DNA of 64,000 nt from an uncultured Bacteroidales bacterium (GCA_905234755.1 CAJOIT010000003.1:415331-479330); one strand, 5' to 3'. Positions 36,037 through 45,377 are shown, counted from the stretch's first letter. Notes: generated by a model from the letters alone, not told the origin. A program made the numbers and translations.

Positions 36037-36071
36037 GGCAGTAGGCTAATGTCGGCTGTTGTTTTGTTTTT
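36037..36071 (+). terminator. Terminator, copy B of a duplicated sequence
   Basis: GGCAGTAGGC, TAAT loop, GTCGGCTGTT and GTTTTGTTTTT. It is the second copy of the sequence at 34091 and the likely terminator of the ATPase gene. Confidence 0.55.
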
Positions 36072-36126
36072 GCAATCGTTCACAATTTGACAACATTATT
36101 TTTTTTGAAGCTGTCGCCGAATTAAG

Positions 36127-36134
36127 TATATTTG
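36127..36134 (+). promoter_or_regulatory. -7 box (TATATTTG) for the DPP4 gene
   Basis: TATATTTG, 20 nt before the ATG at 36155. Confidence 0.6.
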
Positions 36135-36154
36135 CCAAATAAAAAATAACTGAA

Positions 36155-38335
36155 ATGAACAGATTGAAATTTTATTTGTCCGCAGTGTTGCTTATTGTTG
36201 TAACATTGTCGGCTTTTGCGCAGAAGGAAATCACAGTTGATGACCTTTACTATTACGGAACATTCAGGCAGAACGGCGTTTACGGAATCGAATCGATGAA
36301 GGATGGCGAACATTACACCAACCTTACAATTCGCCGTAACGGAATCGAGAAGTACAGTTACAAGACTGGCGAAAAAGAAGAAACCCTTTTGATGGTTGCC
36401 GATCTGAAGCTTGGTGATAATTTTGATTTTATTTACGACTATGTGTTCAGTCCTGATGAATCGAAGATTATGTTTTCGACTAAGTACGAGCCGATTTACC
36501 GTCACTCGTTTACAGCCGAATACTACATTTACGACTTGAAAACCAAGGAGGTAACACGCCTTTCTGATAATGGCAAGCAGCAGTTGGCTTCGTTCTCGCC
36601 CGATGGCAAGAAGGTTGCTTTTGTTCGCAAGAACAACTTGTATGTCAAGGATATAGCAGACAAGAATGCAAAGGAAGTACAGCTTACAACCGATGGCGAA
36701 TGGAACAAAATCATCAACGGTGCCCCTGATTGGGTTTACGAAGAAGAATTCAGCTACAACAAGGCGTACGATTGGTCGGCGGATGGAAAGAAGATTGCTT
36801 TTCTGCGTACCGATGAATCCAATGTCAAGATGTTCGGCATGACAATGTACGGTGAACTTTACCCCGAAAACTACGAGTACAAGTATCCGAAGGCTGGAGA
36901 GGAGAACTCAAAGGTTTCTCTGCATATCGTTGATGTTGAAAGCGGTAAGATTACCATTGCTGATATGGGCGACCTCAACGACATGTACATTCCACGCTTG
37001 AAGTTCACAAACGATGCAAATACACTTTCGGCAGTGAAACTCAACCGTTTGCAAAATAAGTACGAACTTTTCCTCATAAATGCAACTACTGGTTCTTCGA
37101 AGATAATCCAGACATTGACAGACAAATACTACTTGGAAATCAACGATGACCTGACTTTCCTTCCGGATAACAAGCATTTCATTACCTCTCACGAATCAAA
37201 TGGTTACCGCCACATTTACATGTACGACATGAACGGAAATCTTGTTCGTCAGCTTACCGATGGACAATGGGAAGTAACCGAGGTTTACGGCGTTGACGAC
37301 AAGGGAGTTGTATATTTCCAGGCAGCAAAGAATTCTCCTTTGCGTCGCGAAGTATACTGCGTTGATTCCGAAAAGGGTAAAATCAAGGAGTTGAGCAAGG
37401 GCAAAGGAACCAATTCTGCGACATTCAGCAATGGATTCAAGTATTTCATAAATGAGTTTAGCAATGCCAATACGCCAACAGTAATCACACTTTGCGACAA
37501 TTCGGGCAAGGTTATCCGCGAACTCGAAGACAACAAGAAGTTGGCAGATAAAATCAAGGACGAATATAAGTTCACAAAGAAAGAATTCTTCACATTTAAG
37601 ACCGAAAATGGTGATGAACTCAACGGCTGGATGATAAAACCTCAGAATTTTGATGCTAAGAAGAAATATCCTGTGTTCATGTATGTTTATGGCGGTCCAG
37701 GTTCGCAGACAGTTGCCGACACTTGGGATGGTTCAATGCCTTGGTATCAGATTTTTGCCCAGAAGGGTTACATAATTGTTTCGGTTGACAACCGTGGCAC
37801 GGGCTATCGTGGTCGTGATTTCCGCCAGGTAACATACGGACAGTTAGGTAAGTACGAAGTACAAGACCAGATTTCCGCAGCAAAATATCTCGGTTCTTTG
37901 AGTTATGTTGATAAGGACAGGATTGGTATTTTCGGTTGGAGCTACGGCGGATATATGTCGAGCCTTTGTATGACAATAGGTGCCGAATATTTCAAGATGG
38001 GAATCGCTGTTGCTCCAGTAACAACATGGAGATACTATGATTCGGTCTACACCGAGCGTTACAATGGTTTGCCGCAGGACAATGCCGCAGGCTACGATGA
38101 GAATTCTCCAATCAACCATGCCAAGAAGATGAAAGGCAAATACTTGTTGGTTCACGGAACTGCCGACGACAATGTTCATTTCCAGAACTCAGTCGATTGG
38201 GTTGACAAACTTATTGAGGCAGATGTGCAGTTCGACCTGATGTATTATCCTAACAAGGATCATAGCATTTACGGTGGAAATACCCGTCATCACCTATATA
38301 CCAAGATGACAAACTATATTTTGAATAATCTGTAG
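36155..38335 (+). CDS. Dipeptidyl-peptidase IV (S9B family)
   Basis: 726 residues. Exported serine peptidase that removes Xaa-Pro dipeptides. Signal peptide about 1-22 (TLSAFAQ). An eight-bladed propeller region follows, including the DPP4-type DWVYEEEFSYNKAYDWSADGK region with the double Glu that binds the substrate N-terminus. The C-terminal alpha/beta hydrolase has all three catalytic residues: Ser596 in GWSYGGYMS, Asp671 or Asp672 in HGTADDNVHF, and His703 in NKDHSIYGG. Length matches bacterial DPP4. Single gene, terminator downstream. Confidence 0.94.
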   Translation: MNRLKFYLSAVLLIVVTLSAFAQKEITVDDLYYYGTFRQNGVYGIESMKDGEHYTNLTIRRNGIEKYSYKTGEKEETLLMVADLKLGDNFDFIYDYVFSPDESKIMFSTKYEPIYRHSFTAEYYIYDLKTKEVTRLSDNGKQQLASFSPDGKKVAFVRKNNLYVKDIADKNAKEVQLTTDGEWNKIINGAPDWVYEEEFSYNKAYDWSADGKKIAFLRTDESNVKMFGMTMYGELYPENYEYKYPKAGEENSKVSLHIVDVESGKITIADMGDLNDMYIPRLKFTNDANTLSAVKLNRLQNKYELFLINATTGSSKIIQTLTDKYYLEINDDLTFLPDNKHFITSHESNGYRHIYMYDMNGNLVRQLTDGQWEVTEVYGVDDKGVVYFQAAKNSPLRREVYCVDSEKGKIKELSKGKGTNSATFSNGFKYFINEFSNANTPTVITLCDNSGKVIRELEDNKKLADKIKDEYKFTKKEFFTFKTENGDELNGWMIKPQNFDAKKKYPVFMYVYGGPGSQTVADTWDGSMPWYQIFAQKGYIIVSVDNRGTGYRGRDFRQVTYGQLGKYEVQDQISAAKYLGSLSYVDKDRIGIFGWSYGGYMSSLCMTIGAEYFKMGIAVAPVTTWRYYDSVYTERYNGLPQDNAAGYDENSPINHAKKMKGKYLLVHGTADDNVHFQNSVDWVDKLIEADVQFDLMYYPNKDHSIYGGNTRHHLYTKMTNYILNNL

Positions 38336-38380
38336 AATTTTAGTTTTCATATTTTTAAATCCTTTTAATCGGTTTACATG

Positions 38381-38406
38381 GTCGTCCTTCGGGACGACTT
38401 TTTTTT
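38381..38406 (+). terminator. Terminator of the DPP4 gene
   Basis: GTCGTCC-TTCG-GGACGAC stem with a UUCG loop, followed by T8. Confidence 0.9.
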
Positions 38407-38418
38407 GTCGGAAAGTTG

Positions 38419-38426
38419 TATATTTG
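38419..38426 (+). promoter_or_regulatory. -7 box (TATATTTG)
   Basis: TATATTTG, 16 nt before the ATG at 38443. It excludes the longer frame beginning at 38416. Confidence 0.6.
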
Positions 38427-38442
38427 CAATGCGTTTTTGAAC

Positions 38443-40011
38443 ATGATGGATTTAAAACTGACAGGATATAATTGGATTTCTGATGGTTGCGTATCGGTTA
38501 GGGGATATTGCTTCGATTCGAATGGTAATTTGTACGCAGGAGACAAGTTGCTAGGATATTTTGCTTCAGCAAGCGATGAAACTTCCCTGCACGATTTGTT
38601 GACAGATGCTAATGGAATCTTTGCTTTAGTTATAAATAAGTCTGATTTTAAAGCTATTGCCATAGATGGAAGTCGCATTTACCCGTTGTATTATTCACTT
38701 GGCGAGCATTTGTCAGTTTCTGATAATCCGTATTTGCTTTTGAATGAGCATTCGCAACTTGATGACAATGCTGTTGATGAATATTTATGTTCGGGGGCAG
38801 TTTTTGCTGGCAAAACTCTAGTTAAAGAAATTTTACAGGTTAAACCATCGCATTTTGTTGTGTTTGATGCAGGTTCGTGTCGAGAAGTAGAATATTGGAA
38901 TTATTGCACAAAGGCAGGAGATGAGATGGATTGTACGCTTGAACATCTTGATTCAGTATTTGAAAGCTCTTTCAGAAGAATGTTAACATCTGTTGGCAAC
39001 AGGCAGATTGTTGTGCCGTTGAGCGGGGGACTTGATTCGCGCCTGATAGTCTGTATGCTAAAAAGGCTTGGCTATGAGGATGTTGTATGTTATACCGTTG
39101 GTCGTCCCGAAAATGCCGAATATTTAACCGCCAAAAAAGTCGTCGAAAAGTTAGGGTATAGGTATTATTTTATCGACAATACAAGTGCCGAGTTTGTGCC
39201 TGCCGATTATTTTAAAGATGCAAACTTCCAGAATTATTGCCATTTTATTGGTAATTTGGGAAATTTCCTTTGGGTATTCGAGTATTTTGCCGTGAAGTGG
39301 TTGAAAGAAAATGGACATATTGCCGAGGATGCCGTTTTTGTACCAGGACATTCTGCCGATTTTATAGCTGGAAGTCATTTGGTAAAGGCTTTGGTAACAC
39401 CAGAAAGATCTGTGGCTTATCTTACAAATGCCATTATGTATGATAGTTTTGAATACGGGTGTATGTCATCTTATGTTCGTAGCAATGTGAAATCATATTT
39501 TATTGCAAATGAATGTCTTGGAATTTCAGCACATACTAATTATATGTCGTTTATCATGCAAAATAGGCTGGCTCATCAGATAAATAATTCTGCGCGATTG
39601 TACGAGTTTTTTGGATATGAGGTTCGTATGCCATTTTGGGACAGGGAATTGTTGGACTTGTTCAAAATGTTGCCATACGATAGGCTCGAGGATTGCAGTT
39701 TTTATGTTGAATATGTTTCAAAGTGTGTATTTTCAAAGTACGGAGTAGATTTTCCTAAGAATGCGCCAAGTAGAAAAGCATTTAAGCGTCAGCATAAAAA
39801 AAACAGGCTTAAGCCGTTTCTCCCCAAGTCGCTTGTTCGTAAATTCGTATCGCTTCACGATGATATATGTGAGCGGGAGCTTACAGCGCCGATGGTTGCT
39901 GAACTAGTGAAGTCTGGCGTGTACAAAAATGACTGTAGTTTCCTGTCGTACAATGAAGTGATGCGAGACTGGTATCTTGAATCGGTGCGAGAAAAACTTA
40001 CATTGAAATAA
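38443..40011 (+). CDS. Asparagine-synthase-related protein lacking the glutaminase cysteine
   Basis: 522 residues. The N-terminal 185 residues follow the class II glutamine amidotransferase fold (DANGIFALVI ... DGSRIYPLYYSL ... HFVVFDAG), but no Cys follows the initiator Met (MMDLKL), so glutamine hydrolysis is not expected. The synthetase domain has the PP-loop VVPLSGGLDSRLIVCML and CYTVGRPENAEYLTAKKV. Later, RMPFWDRELLDLFKMLP resembles the AsnB C-terminal substrate region. It probably adenylates a carboxylate and joins it to an amine, as in asparagine-synthase-like enzymes of glycan or peptide pathways. No partner genes adjoin. True asparagine synthesis from ammonia is possible. Confidence 0.8.
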   Translation: MMDLKLTGYNWISDGCVSVRGYCFDSNGNLYAGDKLLGYFASASDETSLHDLLTDANGIFALVINKSDFKAIAIDGSRIYPLYYSLGEHLSVSDNPYLLLNEHSQLDDNAVDEYLCSGAVFAGKTLVKEILQVKPSHFVVFDAGSCREVEYWNYCTKAGDEMDCTLEHLDSVFESSFRRMLTSVGNRQIVVPLSGGLDSRLIVCMLKRLGYEDVVCYTVGRPENAEYLTAKKVVEKLGYRYYFIDNTSAEFVPADYFKDANFQNYCHFIGNLGNFLWVFEYFAVKWLKENGHIAEDAVFVPGHSADFIAGSHLVKALVTPERSVAYLTNAIMYDSFEYGCMSSYVRSNVKSYFIANECLGISAHTNYMSFIMQNRLAHQINNSARLYEFFGYEVRMPFWDRELLDLFKMLPYDRLEDCSFYVEYVSKCVFSKYGVDFPKNAPSRKAFKRQHKKNRLKPFLPKSLVRKFVSLHDDICERELTAPMVAELVKSGVYKNDCSFLSYNEVMRDWYLESVREKLTLK

Positions 40012-40012
40012 A

Positions 40013-40040
40013 AAGCCCCGAAACTATTGTCTCGAGGCTT
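40013..40040. terminator. Terminator between convergent genes
   Basis: AAGCCCCGA ... TCTCGAGGCTT stem. The minus strand has TTTTTATTTC after it, so it mainly serves pyrBI. Confidence 0.65.
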
Positions 40041-40065
40041 GGGTATAGTTTGATGATGATTGTCG

Positions 40066-40521
40066 TTAGATAATCTCGATGTTGTCTTCCCATGTAATCT
40101 TTTCGCAGTAGCGGCATTTTAGACCGATTTTTCCGTCTTTCTTTACTACCGTGAATTTGGTCGATACTTTTTCGTGGTTGGTAATGCACTTGGGGTTGAA
40201 GCACTTTACAAAGCCTTCGATCTTTTCGGGAAGCTGAACTTGACGCTTGTCAACAACCTTGAAATCCTTAATGATGTTGATTACAGCCTTCGGGTCGATA
40301 AGAGCAATCTTGTTTGCATCGTCATCGCTTGGGTACTTGTCGGCAATCTTAATGATAGCCTTGGTTCCGTACTTCTTGCTTGGCAGGTTGTTGCCGAAGA
40401 AAACTGGTGTGTCAAAGTTTTCTATTCCAATGATTGACAATATCTTGTATAATTTGTCGGCTTGTATGTGGTCGATAACTGTTCCGTTTTCGATAGCCTT
40501 TACTGTTAATTCTTCTTTCAT
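40066..40521 (-). CDS. pyrI: Aspartate carbamoyltransferase regulatory subunit
   Basis: 151 residues. It binds nucleotide effectors and controls the catalytic PyrB trimer in pyrimidine synthesis. The N-terminal ACT-like allosteric domain has KLYKILSIIG and KYGTKAIIKIADKYPSDDDANKIALI (family form, cited in parts). The C-terminal zinc domain shows CFNPKCITNHE ... LKCRYCEK with all four cysteines. Begins 11 nt after pyrB, same operon. Confidence 0.96.
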   Translation of the reverse strand: MKEELTVKAIENGTVIDHIQADKLYKILSIIGIENFDTPVFFGNNLPSKKYGTKAIIKIADKYPSDDDANKIALIDPKAVINIIKDFKVVDKRQVQLPEKIEGFVKCFNPKCITNHEKVSTKFTVVKKDGKIGLKCRYCEKITWEDNIEII

Positions 40522-40532
40522 GACTTTACAAT

Positions 40533-41444
40533 TTATTTAAGACCTAAAATAAGTGCTATGATAGCCATTCTTGTGTAAACTCCGTTTTCTGCTTGTTCGA
40601 AGTAGTATGCCTTCGGATTTGCATCAACATCAACATCGATTTCGTTTACGCGTGGTAGCGGGTGCAATACTCTCATGTTGTCCTTAGTGCCATCGAGCAT
40701 CTTGTTCTTCAGGACATAAACATTCTTAACCTTTTCGTATTCGAGCAGGTCGGAGAATCTTTCGCGCTGTACGCGGGTTACATAAACAATGTCGGCGTCC
40801 TTGATATTTGGTTCAAGTTCTTCGTATTCGTTGTACTTTATTCCCTTTGAGTCGAGGTAGTCCTTGTATTCCTGAGGCATTCTTAGGCTCGAGGGCGATA
40901 TAAAGTTGAAGGTCGGGTTGAATTCTGACATTGCCATTAGCAAAGAGTGAACTGTACGACCGTACTTGAGGTCACCCACGAGGCAGAGCTTCAGGTTTTC
41001 GAGAGTACCCTGCGTTTTGTATATCGAATACAAGTCGAGCAGGCACTGTGTCGGGTGCTGGTTAGAACCGTCGCCGGCGTTGATGATAGGAACGCGTGAA
41101 ATTTCGCTTGCATAGCGTGCGCTTCCTTCAATCGGGTGGCGCATTACGATAAGGTCGGCATACTTGCTGATTGTCATAATCGTATCGTTGAACGATTCGC
41201 CTTTTGCCTGACTGGTGTTTGTTGCTTCGCTGAAACCTATAACCCTGCCGCCCAGACGCTGGATTGCTGTCTCGAAACTAAGGCGTGTACGGGTTGACGG
41301 TTCGAAGAACAACGATGCCACGACATAGTTGTCCAGCAATTTCTGGTTAGGGTTCTTCTCAAATTCTGCTGCTACTTCGAGGATGCGGAAATATTCTTCC
41401 TTCGTGTAGTCGTTGATGGAGATTAAACTTTTGTTTTTCATCAT
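40533..41444 (-). CDS. pyrB: Aspartate carbamoyltransferase catalytic subunit
   Basis: 303 residues. It condenses carbamoyl phosphate and aspartate, the committed pyrimidine step. Carbamoyl-phosphate loop [52 protein letters not shown], and the aspartate-binding [14 protein letters not shown] are intact. Adjacent Met codons at 41444 and 41441; either is possible. First gene of pyrBI. Confidence 0.97.
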   Translation of the reverse strand: MMKNKSLISINDYTKEEYFRILEVAAEFEKNPNQKLLDNYVVASLFFEPSTRTRLSFETAIQRLGGRVIGFSEATNTSQAKGESFNDTIMTISKYADLIVMRHPIEGSARYASEISRVPIINAGDGSNQHPTQCLLDLYSIYKTQGTLENLKLCLVGDLKYGRTVHSLLMAMSEFNPTFNFISPSSLRMPQEYKDYLDSKGIKYNEYEELEPNIKDADIVYVTRVQRERFSDLLEYEKVKNVYVLKNKMLDGTKDNMRVLHPLPRVNEIDVDVDANPKAYYFEQAENGVYTRMAIIALILGLK

Positions 41445-41486
41445 CTTTGCTATTTATCGTTTTCTAAATTAATCGTTATTAAAAAA

Positions 41487-41513
41487 AAGCCGAAAGGAAA
41501 AAAATTTCGGCTT
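41487..41513 (-). terminator. Terminator of the FKBP gene at 41522
   Basis: AAGCCGAAA and TTTCGGCTT with T-rich sequence after it on the minus strand. Confidence 0.8.
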
Positions 41514-41521
41514 CTAAAAAA

Positions 41522-42211
41522 TCAATTCTTTACAATTTCTAAAAGTTCTACATCGAAAATTACTGTTGAATAAGGTTCTACCGTCTGGTAGCCAGTTTCA
41601 CCGAATGCCAGATAATATGGTATGAAGAACTTGTATTTCGCTTTTGGTGTCATCAGCAGAATTCCTTCGGCCAATCCGCGAGGCAAACTCATAAGATTGT
41701 TCTCGGATGGAGTGTCGCCTGTAGTTCCGAACAAAGTGCCATCTATTTTTCTGCCTTCGAACTTTATTACAACATTGTCGGAAATAGATGGGTGGGCAGA
41801 ACCGTCACCTTCAGCCAAGACTTTGTATTGTAGTCCGCTTGTAGTCTGCATGATGCCAGTGTTCGACAGGTTTTCTGACATGAAATCTTCTCCAGCCTTT
41901 TTTATTCCGCTGTATTTAATGTCCAATATTTGTTTGGAATAAATGTTCATTGCTTCGGCAGCTTCTTCTTGTGTGAGCAGTGCGGTATCATGCTTCATGA
42001 CATCGATAATGCCGTTGAGCGTGAGTTCGCGGTTTAGGAGAGTGTCCATCTGCTCGTCAAGATACTGCTGTGCCAGCATGATGCCCATTGCGTAGCTTGC
42101 CGAATCTTTAAGGTTTGTGAGTTGGGAAGTCGCTGGTTGGCTCTGTCTTTCGCAAGATGCTGAAAACAGGACTGTTGCAACGACTATTAATGTAAAAAAT
42201 ACTTTACGCAT
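41522..42211 (-). CDS. FKBP-type peptidyl-prolyl isomerase, lipoprotein
   Basis: 229 residues. Lipoprotein signal with SASC lipobox (Cys20). A helical dimerisation region follows (SASYAMGIML-like: DSASYAMGIMLAQQYLDEQ). The C-terminal FKBP domain (about 115-228) has TTSGLQYKVLAEGDG, VVIKFEGRKIDGTLFG, PRGLAEGILLMTPKAKYKFFIPYYLAFGE (quoted in parts) and [12 protein letters not shown]. Compared with the two sister FKBPs it replaces the usual FDSSYDRG segment by FGTTGDTP, and W-T-E-G by LAEG, so catalysis may be weaker. Periplasmic protein folding. Single gene. Confidence 0.88.
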   Translation of the reverse strand: MRKVFFTLIVVATVLFSASCERQSQPATSQLTNLKDSASYAMGIMLAQQYLDEQMDTLLNRELTLNGIIDVMKHDTALLTQEEAAEAMNIYSKQILDIKYSGIKKAGEDFMSENLSNTGIMQTTSGLQYKVLAEGDGSAHPSISDNVVIKFEGRKIDGTLFGTTGDTPSENNLMSLPRGLAEGILLMTPKAKYKFFIPYYLAFGETGYQTVEPYSTVIFDVELLEIVKN

Positions 42212-42294
42212 TTTGTTTTTGTTTCGCCCGCAAATTTAATTCAAATATCCTTCTATCGACAAAATGTCAAGGTATTTTTATTAACAATTAACAA

Positions 42295-42324
42295 AAAAGC
42301 CTACTGTTTGTGCAGTAGGCTTTT
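42295..42324 (-). terminator. Terminator of the TonB-C protein operon
   Basis: AAAAGCCTACTG / CAGTAGGCTTTT, a 12-bp perfect stem with an A-run and a T-run on either side. Confidence 0.88.
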
Positions 42325-42346
42325 ACATTTAGTATTTACGGTTTTG

Positions 42347-42748
42347 TTATTTTGTGAAGTTACAGTTTACCTGATAGTCCATAGGTACTGCCTTGCCACC
42401 CTTCATTGCTGGTGTCCATCCCTTCATTTTGCTTACAACCTTTACGGCTTCTGCATCAAGGTTAGGTTCGAGGCTCTTAACAACTTTCACATTAGATACT
42501 GTTCCATCGGTGCCAACGGTGAATCTTACTGTAACATCGCCTTCCTTGCCACTCTTAATTGCAGCCATAGGGTAGTCGATGTTTTTGTGTATGAATGTAT
42601 TGACTCCGTTTATTCCGCCCGGATACATCGCGCACTTGTCAAATCCGCTAGCTACGGTCGATTTTACTTCCATTAATTCTTTCTTGTCCTGTGCAAAGCC
42701 TGCGAAAGTGATGCAAGCCATAAGAATTGCGAAAATGTACTTCTTCAT
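42347..42748 (-). CDS. Secreted TonB C-terminal-domain protein
   Basis: 133 residues, signal peptide about 1-19 (FAGFAQ). The rest is a TonB_C fold: FIHKNIDYPMAAIKSGKEG, DVTVRFTVGTDGTVSNVKVV, LDAEAVKVVSKMKGWTPAMK and VPMDYQVNCNF. It lacks the membrane anchor and proline-rich spacer of a true energy-transducing TonB. Stand-alone exported TonB_C proteins are frequent in Bacteroidota; their role is unclear. Follows the Thr-rich protein gene by 29 nt, so likely cotranscribed. Confidence 0.85.
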   Translation of the reverse strand: MKKYIFAILMACITFAGFAQDKKELMEVKSTVASGFDKCAMYPGGINGVNTFIHKNIDYPMAAIKSGKEGDVTVRFTVGTDGTVSNVKVVKSLEPNLDAEAVKVVSKMKGWTPAMKGGKAVPMDYQVNCNFTK

Positions 42749-42777
42749 AATTGTAATATTTATCGGTTAAAATAAAA

Positions 42778-43680
42778 CTATTCGTATTTTTTGCCAGATT
42801 CAGTTGTCGTGGTATTAAGGCTTGGGTATTTGTCCAAGCGTTTGCTCTTCCAGCGGAATCCTACAGTTGCCATTACATAGAGGTCTTTTCTCCACGAACC
42901 AGTGTCGTATGAATGGAAACCGATTTCAGGCTTTACATAGAGGAGGAAACGAGGGTGACCTACTTCCAATGCTATTGCAGCAGCTGCGAAGAATGGCGAT
43001 TTTGTTACTTTTTCGTTGTTTTCTTCCTGTTCTGTTCTATATTCCGACTTGCCTACATCGAAAGAACCAAGTTTAAGACCAGCAGTAAAGTTTATAGGAC
43101 TGCGTTTGAACAATGTCCATTCGTATGTGAAATATACCTTGTTGAGGTTGCAGTTTGACTTTCCTAAAGTGCCAATTACAGTTCCCAAGTTCCTGAGGTT
43201 GAGCATTAAGGTCTTGTCGCCACCGATACCAAAGCGATGATGCTTGAATTGTACCATTACTTCGAACTCTGCATTCAGCATTCCACCTGTACTGATGATG
43301 TCGGTCGAAATCAATGCGCCTGCACTAATACCACCGCCAATGATGAAATGGTCGAGGGTGAAGTCGGATGACTTAGCCGAGGTGGTAATTGTAGTGTCGC
43401 TACTAGGAGTGTCTGTTGTCGTACGGGTGCTGGTCGAACTTGAAGTTGAGGTTGTAGTACCAGTTTGTCCGCTTGGCGTGCTCGGATTTTCCTTTGTAGC
43501 TGTCGAACCATTGCTGTCGCCGTTGCTAGAATTTGTCGATGAACTATTTGTCGTGCCCGTCGTTGTTGTTTCAGTAGTTGTTGAATTTGTCGTAGTTCTC
43601 TTTTTTACTACTGTTGACTGCGAAAATGCGATTCCTACTGTGAGTAGTACAATGCAGATTGCTGATAATATCTTTCTCAT
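42778..43680 (-). CDS. Exported Thr/Ser-rich protein with C-terminal beta-barrel-like domain
   Basis: 300 residues. Signal peptide about 1-20. Residues about 24-105 are a low-complexity Thr/Ser/Gly/Asn linker (ETTTTGTTNSSSTNSSNG), probably extended and possibly O-glycosylated. From about 110 to the end, alternating hydrophobic strands suggest an eight-to-ten-stranded outer-membrane barrel or a sandwich: FIIGGGISAGALIST, KVYFTYEWTLF, FTAGLKLGSFDVG, FLLYVKPEIGFHSYD and YVMATVGFRWKS. No known family recognised. Promoter box 120 nt upstream. Confidence 0.75.
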   Translation of the reverse strand: MRKILSAICIVLLTVGIAFSQSTVVKKRTTTNSTTTETTTTGTTNSSSTNSSNGDSNGSTATKENPSTPSGQTGTTTSTSSSTSTRTTTDTPSSDTTITTSAKSSDFTLDHFIIGGGISAGALISTDIISTGGMLNAEFEVMVQFKHHRFGIGGDKTLMLNLRNLGTVIGTLGKSNCNLNKVYFTYEWTLFKRSPINFTAGLKLGSFDVGKSEYRTEQEENNEKVTKSPFFAAAAIALEVGHPRFLLYVKPEIGFHSYDTGSWRKDLYVMATVGFRWKSKRLDKYPSLNTTTTESGKKYE

Positions 43681-43808
43681 ATTTCTTTATATAGACTCCT
43701 GATTACAAAAAACTTCTAATTACTTTGCTTTCTAATGCACGGAGTCTTTTTATGCATTAAATTGCAAATGCAAATGGCGCATTACAATTAGTGTGCCATA
43801 ATTTTTTG

Positions 43809-43816
43809 CAAAGGTA
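43809..43816 (-). promoter_or_regulatory. -7 box (TACCTTTG)
   Basis: Minus-strand TACCTTTG about 130 nt upstream of the Thr-rich protein gene, implying an unusually long leader for this genome. Confidence 0.5.
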
Positions 43817-43876
43817 ATAGTATTTTTTGAAATAATTGCAAATTACTTGTTTTTCAATGACTTTTAGTAGATAAAA

Positions 43877-43897
43877 AAAGCCGAATTTCTTCGGCTT
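43877..43897 (-). terminator. Terminator of the FKBP pair
   Basis: AAGCCGAA-TTTC-TTCGGCTT with TTTTTTTATC after it on the minus strand. Confidence 0.85.
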
Positions 43898-43901
43898 CTT
43901 T

Positions 43902-44603
43902 CTATTTTATTTCCAAAAGTTCCACATCGAAAATCAGTGCCGAGTATGGTTTTATGTCCTGTCCGGCACCGCGTTCTCCGTATCCGAGTTGATAGGGGAT
44001 GTACAGTTTGTACTTTGAACCTACGCTCATGAGTTGCAATCCTTCTGTCCAGCCAGCAATTACACGGTTAAGTGGGAATTCTGCAGGTTCTCCACGGTCG
44101 TATGAACTGTCGAAAACAGTACCATCGATAGTTGTTCCTCTGTAGTGAACCTTAACAACATCGGTTGCAGCGGGCTTCTTGCCTTTGCCTTCAGTAATAA
44201 CTTCGTACTGCAATCCGCTTTCTGTCGTCTTTACTTCGGGACGCTTGGCATTTTCGGCAAGGAAATTTTCACCTTCAGCCTTTATGCTTTCGTATTGCTT
44301 TGCCTGTTCCTTCTGCTGTTCTTCCTGCTTTTTTGTGAAGAATTGCATGATAACTTGTTCTTCCTGTTCTTCGGTGAGTATAGCGTTGCCATTTACCATG
44401 TCGTTAAAAGCTGCTTTGACTATGGTGGAGTCGGTATCGTTGTTGAGACGGTCGCTAGTGTACATGTCGTACAGACGCATTCCGATGGCGTAGCTCAACG
44501 AGTCCTCTGTGGTTTTCAGTTCTACTTTTGCACTATTCTGGTTGCATGAAACCATTGCCAATGAAGCAACGGCAGCAAACAATATTACGCTTATTCTTTT
44601 CAT
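43902..44603 (-). CDS. FKBP-type peptidyl-prolyl isomerase, lipoprotein
   Basis: 233 residues. Lipoprotein signal with MVSC (Cys20). Helical N-terminal dimer region ([14 protein letters not shown]), charged Glu/Gln-rich helix ([17 protein letters not shown]), then FKBP domain: [73 protein letters not shown] and [12 protein letters not shown]. All FKBP active-site motifs (Asp-Ser-Ser, Trp, Tyr) are kept. Paralogue of its neighbour 17 nt upstream; likely cotranscribed. Confidence 0.93.
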   Translation of the reverse strand: MKRISVILFAAVASLAMVSCNQNSAKVELKTTEDSLSYAIGMRLYDMYTSDRLNNDTDSTIVKAAFNDMVNGNAILTEEQEEQVIMQFFTKKQEEQQKEQAKQYESIKAEGENFLAENAKRPEVKTTESGLQYEVITEGKGKKPAATDVVKVHYRGTTIDGTVFDSSYDRGEPAEFPLNRVIAGWTEGLQLMSVGSKYKLYIPYQLGYGERGAGQDIKPYSALIFDVELLEIK

Positions 44604-44620
44604 CTTATACCTATTAAATG

Positions 44621-45304
44621 TTATTTCTTAATTTCAAGCAGTTCTACTTCGAAAATCAAGGTTTCGAACGGCTTTATGTCCTGACCAGCACCGCGTTCTC
44701 CGTATGCAAGGTTGTAAGGGATGTAGAATTTGTACTTCGAACCTACGCTCATTAGTTGCAAGCCTTCTGTCCAACCTGCGATTACACGGTTGAGCGGGAA
44801 TTCGGCTGGTGTGCCACGGTCGTATGAGCTATCGAAAACCTTACCTGCGATGGTTGTGCCTTTGTAGTGAACCTTAACTGTGTTGGTTGCAACTGGCTTG
44901 TCGCCTTTGCCTTCGGTGATGACTTCGTATTGCAATCCGCTGGCTGTTGTCTTTACTTCCTTACGTTTGGCATTTTCGGCGAGGAACTTTTCTCCTTCTT
45001 CAATCTTTTCCTTGTTGTCTTCCTTCTGCTTCTTGGTGAAGAAGGCTTCGAGGGTAGATTCGTACTGGTTGTGGTCCAATGCCGCCTTGCCGTTGAATTC
45101 GTCTTCGAGACCTTGCTTTACAAGTTCAATGTTGATGTTTGTGATGTTGCTCTGTTGGAGAGCCTGTCCGAACTGCATTCCGATGGCGTATGCTGCGGAA
45201 TCTTCCAAAGTTTTCAATTCTATTTTCACTTTCTTCTGGGATTTGACTGGCAGTGCTACTGCGAGCACGAGTGCCATAGTTAATAATAATGATAATTTAC
45301 GCAT
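44621..45304 (-). CDS. FKBP-type peptidyl-prolyl isomerase, periplasmic
   Basis: 227 residues with a cleavable signal peptide (AVALPVKSQ) and no lipobox, so it should be soluble in the periplasm, unlike the two lipoprotein sisters. Helical dimer region ([16 protein letters not shown]), then a canonical FKBP domain with [22 protein letters not shown] (parts), [20 protein letters not shown] and [12 protein letters not shown]. More than half identical to the downstream FKBP by eye over the C-terminal domain. First gene of the pair, divergent from a histidine kinase gene. Confidence 0.93.
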   Translation of the reverse strand: MRKLSLLLTMALVLAVALPVKSQKKVKIELKTLEDSAAYAIGMQFGQALQQSNITNINIELVKQGLEDEFNGKAALDHNQYESTLEAFFTKKQKEDNKEKIEEGEKFLAENAKRKEVKTTASGLQYEVITEGKGDKPVATNTVKVHYKGTTIAGKVFDSSYDRGTPAEFPLNRVIAGWTEGLQLMSVGSKYKFYIPYNLAYGERGAGQDIKPFETLIFEVELLEIKK

Positions 45305-45377
45305 AATTTACAAATTTAAAGATTGCAAAGTAAGTGAAAATGTTTGGAATAGCGATGGAAAAAAGAATGGTATTTTT

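Larger units (their letters stand above)
35807..36126. other. Intergenic region after the ATPase gene
   Basis: 320 bp without a gene. It holds ACGATTTTAG/GCGATTTTAG short repeats (35820-35845), palindrome copy 3 (35936-35973) and the second copy of the duplicated terminator (36037-36071). Confidence 0.7.
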
